Positions 58,970 through 64,000 of a DNA stretch of 64,000 nt are shown piece by piece. How positions within the stretch are numbered: position 1 is the stretch's first letter; every line of letters begins with the position of its first letter. The translations under genes and the position numbers were made by a program. The stretch is from Defluviibacillus sp043739385 (GTDB taxonomy: Bacteria; Pseudomonadota; Gammaproteobacteria; Burkholderiales; Burkholderiaceae_C), in assembly GCA_043739385.1 (NCBI GenBank), contig JAYUED010000155.1, forward strand, positions 26,108 to 90,107. Direction: 5' to 3'. Below the pieces are notes generated by a model. It was not told the DNA's origin. It saw nothing but the letters and a program-made list of their open reading frames with translations, and ran no database searches.

Positions 58970-60739
58970 TTACTTTTGCACGATGTACTGGGGTGACGCC
59001 ATCGTCAACAGTACGGCGGCATAAACACGGTTTTGCTGACCCGTTGCGGTGCTGGTGCTGATTGTGCCTATGGCCGTGCGAATGCTGGCCAGCGTGGCGC
59101 TGGAGAGTTGTCCGGCGCACAGCAGCAGGTTCAGTCGGTCGGTGAGGGCGGTGGTGTCGTTCACAAGCGTCAGCTCAGTGCTGTAGCTGGGCAGCACATC
59201 GGCAATGCCTGAGCGCACGGTACCCGTCATGAAGTTGATATACCCCGCAACGGTGGATTCGTTGGTAATTTGGAACTCCGGCCCGACCAAGGCGGCAGAG
59301 GCCAATGCCGTATTGGGCGGCACATAGCCGGGGCGGAAAAAGTTGAATACCGAGCCGGAGCGCAATGGGCTTTGCCCCAGGCGAGTACCGCCGTCGCTCA
59401 GGTCGCCGATTTGCCAGCTACCGCTGGTCGAGGTGGCGTTGAAAGTGCGTGCCCATTGCACCATGCGCACCATGGGTTCGCGCAATTTACCCCAGGTGGG
59501 CTGCATCATCGTGGTGTCACTGCGGGCTTCTGTGTCGAGCAACAAGGTTTTAATGACGGCTTTGAGGTCCCCACGTACACCGTTGCCGTTGTCATTGAAC
59601 ACCGCCGCCACGCGGCCCACATAAGCGGCGCTGGGGTTACTCGTTACCAAGCGCTGTATCAGTTGTTTCGAGATGAACGGTGCGACGTTCGGGTGATTGG
59701 CAATTGTGTCCAGCGTGGTTTTAAGGGCCGCCGTGCCATCGGTATTGGCTGCAATGGTTGTGCCTAGAAAGGTTATCGCTGCAGTGGAGTGCCGGGATGC
59801 GGTGAGTGCCATTGGCGTTTTGAGCTGCAACAGGTTAATCGCTGTCGCCCCTGTGCTGTCGAAATCCCAGCCAGTAAATGCTTTCGCCAGATTGGTGACG
59901 GTGGATTGGTTGTAGGTTTCAATAGGCTTACTCGAAGCGTCCAGCATCAGGCTGCCATCGATGTTGAGGTTGTAGATACCGATGGACATCAGCTGCATCA
60001 CTTCACGGGCGTAATTTTCGTCCGGCTGCCGTCCTGAGATGGGGTCCTCTTTTTGGTTACCTTTGGTATTAAGAAATGCACCCATCGCCGGGTTGAGCGT
60101 GACGGCATTGAGCAGACTACGGTAGGTGCCGAACGCATTGGCTGCGAGCGTGTCCCAGTAGGCGGCCATTGCAAAAGGCCGCCATTGAATATTGATACCC
60201 GAGCTGGAGACCACAAAAATCTCTGACAAAGCCAGTGCCACCCGTTTGCGCAATGCATCGGGTGAGGTGATGACCTGGTTCCAGACCATGTAATCGGCAG
60301 CGGCGCTGGTGTTGATGAAACTGACGTCGTTGTAGCCCTTGCTCATCAGCCAGTCCCACCCCGTGGTGGCGGGGGCTGCGGTGAATTGCAAATCCAGCCA
60401 CGCGGCGTATCCCAGGGACTGCACGGCTGCGATGTCTGCGGTGGAGGCGGAGAACTGGGCTTGCAGCAGTAGGCGTGCGGCTTGAGCATTGGTGGGAGGG
60501 GTACCGGGCGTGGGGGCTGGCGCAGGTATAGGCACAGGTGCAGCGCTTGCTGGTGTCGCAGGGCTGTCGCTGCTGCCACCACCTCCGCATGCCGCCAAGG
60601 CAGTGGCTGCAAAGAGCGCGATGACGCTGCCGGGCAGTGCTGTGCTCTTTGGCTCTGAAAGGGGTATTTCGGGTGATGCCTGTCTTGGATACAGGGTTGT
60701 GAGATCAGCGTCGGGTATCGGGGTCGATAAGGCTTGCAT
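58970..60739 (-). CDS. DUF1800 lipoprotein
   Basis: A 589-residue protein with a long N-terminal lead, a hydrophobic stretch and a lipobox (ALAACGGGG, Cys at about residue 51), a Pro/Ala-rich linker (about residues 57-82) and the DUF1800 domain with NPAMGAFLNTKGNQKEDPISGRQPDENYAREVMQLMSIGIYNLN and KPETYNQ-like segments, LAKAFTGWDF, and PSYVGR-like SAAYVGRVAAVFND. The family has no assigned reaction. First gene of the pair with DUF1501; it is probably surface-attached. Confidence 0.9.
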   Translation of the reverse strand: MQALSTPIPDADLTTLYPRQASPEIPLSEPKSTALPGSVIALFAATALAACGGGGSSDSPATPASAAPVPIPAPAPTPGTPPTNAQAARLLLQAQFSASTADIAAVQSLGYAAWLDLQFTAAPATTGWDWLMSKGYNDVSFINTSAAADYMVWNQVITSPDALRKRVALALSEIFVVSSSGINIQWRPFAMAAYWDTLAANAFGTYRSLLNAVTLNPAMGAFLNTKGNQKEDPISGRQPDENYAREVMQLMSIGIYNLNIDGSLMLDASSKPIETYNQSTVTNLAKAFTGWDFDSTGATAINLLQLKTPMALTASRHSTAAITFLGTTIAANTDGTAALKTTLDTIANHPNVAPFISKQLIQRLVTSNPSAAYVGRVAAVFNDNGNGVRGDLKAVIKTLLLDTEARSDTTMMQPTWGKLREPMVRMVQWARTFNATSTSGSWQIGDLSDGGTRLGQSPLRSGSVFNFFRPGYVPPNTALASAALVGPEFQITNESTVAGYINFMTGTVRSGIADVLPSYSTELTLVNDTTALTDRLNLLLCAGQLSSATLASIRTAIGTISTSTATGQQNRVYAAVLLTMASPQYIVQK

Positions 60740-60995
60740 GTCTACTCGCAGTGTGTTTGCCCGGTGGGTGATTGCACACCTTGCAATGCCTGCTGCACAC
60801 CGTGACTTTGGTTACATAACGAAGGCCGCCGCTACTTGGCTGACCTGTGTTTTGTCAGGGCAGTGTAAAGCCGGCTGCTGGTGGTTGAGTGTGGTGTTGC
60901 AATAACTTTTAATTTCATCCTGATAAAGAAATGAGTCAGCCTGCATTCAGTTAAAACCAAGCTTTTTTGGCGCTATCGGCTTGACACGCTTGTGC

Positions 60996-61196
60996 CTAGC
61001 AGCAGCGTCCCACACGCCCCTTACCCCCATACCTCGCTTCCTGCCGTTCCCTGAAAAATGACTCGTAGTCCATCACCGGCTGGTCCGGGTGTTGGCTGCG
61101 TTGGTGGGCGACGTAGGTCTCGTAGTTGGGTACGCCGACCATCAACCTGGCGGTTTGGCCCAAGTAACTGCCCAGGCTGGCGATTTCTTTAAGCAT
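60996..61196 (-). CDS. YbdD/YjiX-family small protein
   Basis: A 66-residue protein: LKEIASLGSYLGQTARLMVGVPNYETYVAHQRSQHPDQPVMDYESFFRERQEARYGG, closely matching the family of E. coli YbdD and YjiX. These are encoded next to CstA/BtsT transporters and at least some are needed for pyruvate transport. The ATG at 61196 overlaps the end of cstA by 8 bp. An extended frame upstream is a shadow of cstA. Confidence 0.93.
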   Translation of the reverse strand: MLKEIASLGSYLGQTARLMVGVPNYETYVAHQRSQHPDQPVMDYESFFRERQEARYGGKGRVGRCC

Positions 61197-63279
61197 TGGC
61201 GTAGCGACCTCGGTCAGACCTGGGCACGGGAACGCCGGTTTCGCGGGCGGTGGGCTGGCTGGCGCGGCGGGCGGCCAGGCAGGCGCGGATGCCGTAGAAC
61301 AGGATACTGACCACCACGACCATGAAGAAGGCGCACAGCGTGGCATCGATGTAGTCGTTGACGACCACGCGGTGCATGTCCTCGATGGCTTTGGCCGGGG
61401 CCAGCAGCTTGCCCTGGTCGAGTGCCTCGCGGTACTTGGTGGCGTGGGCCAGAAAGCCAATCTTAGGATTCGCATCAAACAACTTTTGCCAGCCGGCGGT
61501 CATGGTGCAGACCAGCAGCCACACGGCAGGCAGCATCGACACCCAGGCATAGCGCTCGCGCTTCATCTTGAACAAGACCACGGTGCCCAAAATCAGTGCC
61601 ACGCTGGCCAGCATCTGGTTGGAGATTCCAAACAGCGGCCACAGCGTGTTGATGCCGCCCAGCGGATCGACCACGCCCTGGTATAAAAAGTAGCCCCAGG
61701 CGGATACGCACAGGCCAGTAGCCAGGCCGTTGCCGACCCACGAGTCGCTGCGCTTGAGGGCGGGCACAAAAGTACCCAGCAGGTCTTGCAGCATGAAGCG
61801 GCCGGCGCGGGTGCCTGCGTCCACGGCGGTCAGGATGAACAAGGCTTCAAATAAAATCGCAAAGTGGTACCAGAAGCCCATCATGGCCTTGCCGCCCACC
61901 ATGTGCGAGAAGATCTGCGCCATGCCCACGGCCAGCGTGGGGGCGCCCCCGGCCCGCGAGATGATGGTGGTTTCGCCCACGTCCCTGGCGGTTTGCAGCA
62001 GCAACTCGGGCGTGACCACAAAGCCCCACTGCGAGATCACCTGCGCAGCGCTTTCGGCCGTAGGGCCCAGTACGGCCAGCGGGCTGTTCATCGCAAAGTA
62101 CACGCCGGGGTCGATGATAGACGCCGCCACTAACGCCATGATGGCCACAAAGGATTCCATCAGCATCGCGCCGTAGCCGATGAAGCGGGCCTGCGCCTCG
62201 TTCTCTAGCAGCTTGGGCGTGGTTCCCGAGGCGATAAGCGCGTGAAAGCCCGACACCGCACCGCAGGCGATGGTGATGAACAAGAACGGGAACAGGCCGC
62301 CCGCCCACACCGGTCCGCTGCCGTCGATGAAGCGCGTGGTGGACGGCATTTTCAGGTCCGGGGCCACCACCGCGATGCCGATAGCCAGCGCCAGAATCGC
62401 GCCGATTTTCAAAAAGGTCGACAGGTAGTCGCGCGGGGCCAGCAGCAGCCACACCGGCAGTACCGAGGCGATGAACCCGTAGGCAATCAAGATCCAGGTG
62501 AGTTGCTTGCCGTCAAAGGTGAAGTACGGTGCCCATTGGGCACTCTGCGCCACTTGCCCGCCGCCGACGATGGAAGCTATCAGCAGCACAAAGCCAATCA
62601 CCGATACCTCGCCAATCTTGCCGGGCCGAATGTAGCGGGTGTACACACCCATGAACAGCGCCAGTGGAATAGTGGCCGCCACGGTAAACGTGCCCCAGGG
62701 GCTGTCGGCCAAGGCCTTGACCACAATCAGTGCCAGCACCGCCAGAATGATCACCATGATCATGAAGGTGCCAAACAGGGCGATCACCCCGGGCACCGGG
62801 CCCAGCTCGGATTTGATCAAATCGCCCAGCGAGCGGCCGTCGCGCCGGGTGGAGATGAACAGCACCAGCAGGTCTTGCACCGCCCCGGCAAACACCACGC
62901 CCGCCAAAATCCACAGCATGCCGGGCAGGTAGCCCATTTGCGCGGCCAACACCGGGCCGACCAGCGGGCCGGCCCCGGCGATGGCTGCAAAGTGGTGGCC
63001 AAACAGCACGTACTTGTTGGTTGGCACATAGTCCAGCCCGTCGTTCAGCCGCACGGCGGGGGTGGGGCGGTCCGGGTCCAGCTGCAGCACCGTGTCGGCA
63101 ATGAACAGGCTGTAGTAGCGGTAGGCAATCAGGTAGACCGCTATGGACGCCACCACCACCCACAAGGCGTTGACGGTTTCGCCCCGTTGCAGGGCAATGG
63201 TGGCCATGGCCCCGGTGCCCCCCAGCGCCACCAGCGCCCACAGGGCGTGGTTGGCCAAGCTTCTTGGTTGAGTTTGCAT
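61189..63279 (-). CDS. cstA: Carbon starvation protein A (pyruvate/peptide transporter)
   Basis: A 696-residue inner-membrane transporter with about 16-18 hydrophobic segments. Family blocks are YVPTNKYVLFGHHFAAIAGAGPLVGPVLAAQMGYLPG, GRSLGDLIKSELG, FLFITIACGAVSGFHALIASGTTPKLLENE and LFGISNQMLASVALI. CstA and BtsT carry pyruvate or peptides when carbon is scarce. It is followed by the ybdD gene with an 8-bp overlap and is divergent from a membrane sensor. Confidence 0.95.
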   Translation of the reverse strand: MQTQPRSLANHALWALVALGGTGAMATIALQRGETVNALWVVVASIAVYLIAYRYYSLFIADTVLQLDPDRPTPAVRLNDGLDYVPTNKYVLFGHHFAAIAGAGPLVGPVLAAQMGYLPGMLWILAGVVFAGAVQDLLVLFISTRRDGRSLGDLIKSELGPVPGVIALFGTFMIMVIILAVLALIVVKALADSPWGTFTVAATIPLALFMGVYTRYIRPGKIGEVSVIGFVLLIASIVGGGQVAQSAQWAPYFTFDGKQLTWILIAYGFIASVLPVWLLLAPRDYLSTFLKIGAILALAIGIAVVAPDLKMPSTTRFIDGSGPVWAGGLFPFLFITIACGAVSGFHALIASGTTPKLLENEAQARFIGYGAMLMESFVAIMALVAASIIDPGVYFAMNSPLAVLGPTAESAAQVISQWGFVVTPELLLQTARDVGETTIISRAGGAPTLAVGMAQIFSHMVGGKAMMGFWYHFAILFEALFILTAVDAGTRAGRFMLQDLLGTFVPALKRSDSWVGNGLATGLCVSAWGYFLYQGVVDPLGGINTLWPLFGISNQMLASVALILGTVVLFKMKRERYAWVSMLPAVWLLVCTMTAGWQKLFDANPKIGFLAHATKYREALDQGKLLAPAKAIEDMHRVVVNDYIDATLCAFFMVVVVSILFYGIRACLAARRASQPTARETGVPVPRSDRGRYANA

Positions 63280-63430
63280 AGTCTCGTCTCGTATTAAAAG
63301 TGTGAGCTTTGAGTATTCGCGGCACTAGGAATAGCTGCATTGGTGTGAATGCAGAGCCGCGCACTGTGAGAATACGTAAGCGTTTTCCCGCGTAGTGGTC
63401 GGTCTACCATCGGGGTTTGTGCAACCAAGG

Positions 63431-64000
63431 ATGGCGATGCGTTTACGGTGGAAAGTGCTACTTTTGGCTGCGGTGCCGCTGCTGCTGGCGATGGCGGCAG
63501 TGGTGTGGACGGTGCGCCACCAAGCAGACCAGTTGGCGCAGGCCCAGATCGCGGCGGTACAACCGATTCTGCTGCAGGCCCGCAAGGACGAGCTGGCGCA
63601 TTTTGTGCGCGTGGGGTTGCGTGCCATCGCCTATCTGGTGGAGCAGAAGAGCGATGTAGCGGCGGCCCAGCAGCAGGCCCTGGCGCTGCTGCGGCGCATG
63701 GACTTTGACGAGGATAGCTATTTCTTCGTCTACGACCAGAACGGCAACAGCCTGATGCACCCGCGCCTGCCGCAGCTGGAAGGCCGCAGCCAGTGGGAGC
63801 TGCGCGATGCGGCAGGCGGCCTGACCATCCAGCAACTGGTGGCCCGGGCCCAGAGCGGGGGCGGCTTTGTGGATTACCTGTGGAGCCGGCCTTCGACCTA
63901 CCGTGTCGAGCGCAAGCTGGGCTATGTGGACTTCATTCCCGCCTGGGGCTGGGTGGTGGGCACCGGGCTGTACCTGGACCTGGACCACCTGCAGGAAACC
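63431..64000 (+). CDS. Cache-domain membrane sensor, 5' part
   Basis: An open frame of 190 codons from ATG 63431 to the right edge with no stop. It begins with a membrane segment (WKVLLLAAVPLLLAMAAVVWTV, residues 5-26) and continues as a periplasmic single Cache domain: LLRRMDFDEDSYFFVYDQNGNSLMHPRLPQLEGRSQWELRDAAGG, then GGFVDYLW and YVDFIPAWGWVVGTGLYLDLD. Proteins of this start are sensor histidine kinases or chemoreceptors; the output domain lies outside the window. Divergent from cstA (151-bp gap), it may control it, as BtsS/PyrS-type systems control pyruvate transporters. Confidence 0.82.
   Translation, partial: MAMRLRWKVLLLAAVPLLLAMAAVVWTVRHQADQLAQAQIAAVQPILLQARKDELAHFVRVGLRAIAYLVEQKSDVAAAQQQALALLRRMDFDEDSYFFVYDQNGNSLMHPRLPQLEGRSQWELRDAAGGLTIQQLVARAQSGGGFVDYLWSRPSTYRVERKLGYVDFIPAWGWVVGTGLYLDLDHLQET

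Noticed and set aside
60740..60995. Possible small gene or RNA between ybdD and the DUF1800 gene
   Set aside because: Short frames only, no conserved motif or structure recognised; probably the promoter region of the DUF1800 gene.
62242..63297. Long open frame (351 codons) on the plus strand opposite cstA
   Set aside because: It is antisense to the well-conserved cstA; its composition (Gln/His/Arg/Gly-rich, no domain) is what a high-GC antisense frame gives.
1..64000. tRNA, rRNA, insertion sequence, prophage or integrase
   Set aside because: None recognised by eye on either strand. A dedicated tRNA and mobile-element search would be needed to exclude small remnants.

Overview
The window looks like a chromosome segment of a betaproteobacterium of the order Burkholderiales, most likely family Comamonadaceae (Rhodoferax/Polaromonas/Acidovorax type). 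This rests on gene content: a Bug-type (TctC) solute receptor, a small Trp-rich protein of the TIGR04438 kind, zapB-zapA followed by 6S RNA, a malonate (mat) operon, E. coli-type gshA and paired DUF1501/DUF1800 genes. No rRNA, tRNA, phage, insertion sequence or CRISPR array was recognised. Genus cannot be fixed from the sequence alone.

Layout. 1-6.8 kb: 3' part of acetyl-CoA synthetase, a small cytochrome c, ilvD with a divergent LysR regulator, a DTW-domain tRNA modification gene and an unknown gene. 7.0-15.4 kb: lgt, then a malonate operon (GntR regulator, malonyl-CoA decarboxylase, orphan Bug receptor, enoyl-CoA hydratase homologue, malonyl-CoA synthetase), then gshA. 15.4-19.3 kb: a PQQ-type sugar dehydrogenase and its cytochrome c, facing an AcoR-like sigma-54 activator; a near-perfect -24/-12 promoter lies between them. 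19.3-24 kb: a class A penicillin-binding protein, a universal stress protein and a CoA ligase.

24.1-34.0 kb is an accessory catabolic island. A LacI-family regulator is followed by two identical 14-bp palindromic operators and ten co-directional genes: an APH-fold kinase, an enolase paralogue with altered active-site residues, an RraA-like aldolase/decarboxylase, a split UxaA-type dehydratase, a complete polar-amino-acid-type ABC importer and a mandelate racemase-type enzyme with the full catalytic set. I do not recognise a described pathway with this combination; it is the best candidate for an undescribed system here.

34.1-39.2 kb: an Lrp-family regulator divergent from a cysteine desulfurase-rhodanese fusion, a ketopantoate reductase homologue, a TauE/SafE permease, 6S RNA, zapA and a zapB-like gene. 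39.3-57.5 kb: a cobalamin riboswitch leads a tightly packed run of 20 genes for corrinoid uptake and cobalt-early (anaerobic-type) B12 synthesis: btuB, cbiA, a BtuF-like protein without signal peptide, cobU, btuF, btuC, a lone cbiM, cbiF, cbiX with a His-rich tail, cbiC, cbiD, cbiET, cbiL, a split cbiG, cbiH, a ferredoxin-like gene, btuD, the O2-using bluB, and cobO. cbiJ/cobK, cbiP/cobQ, cbiB, cobS and cobT were not seen and must be elsewhere if the pathway is complete. 57.5-64 kb: secreted DUF1501 and DUF1800 proteins, ybdD-cstA, and the 5' part of a Cache-domain membrane sensor running off the end.

Starts were chosen from ribosome-binding sites, start/stop overlaps and family conservation; where the longest reading frame was longer, the internal start is stated.
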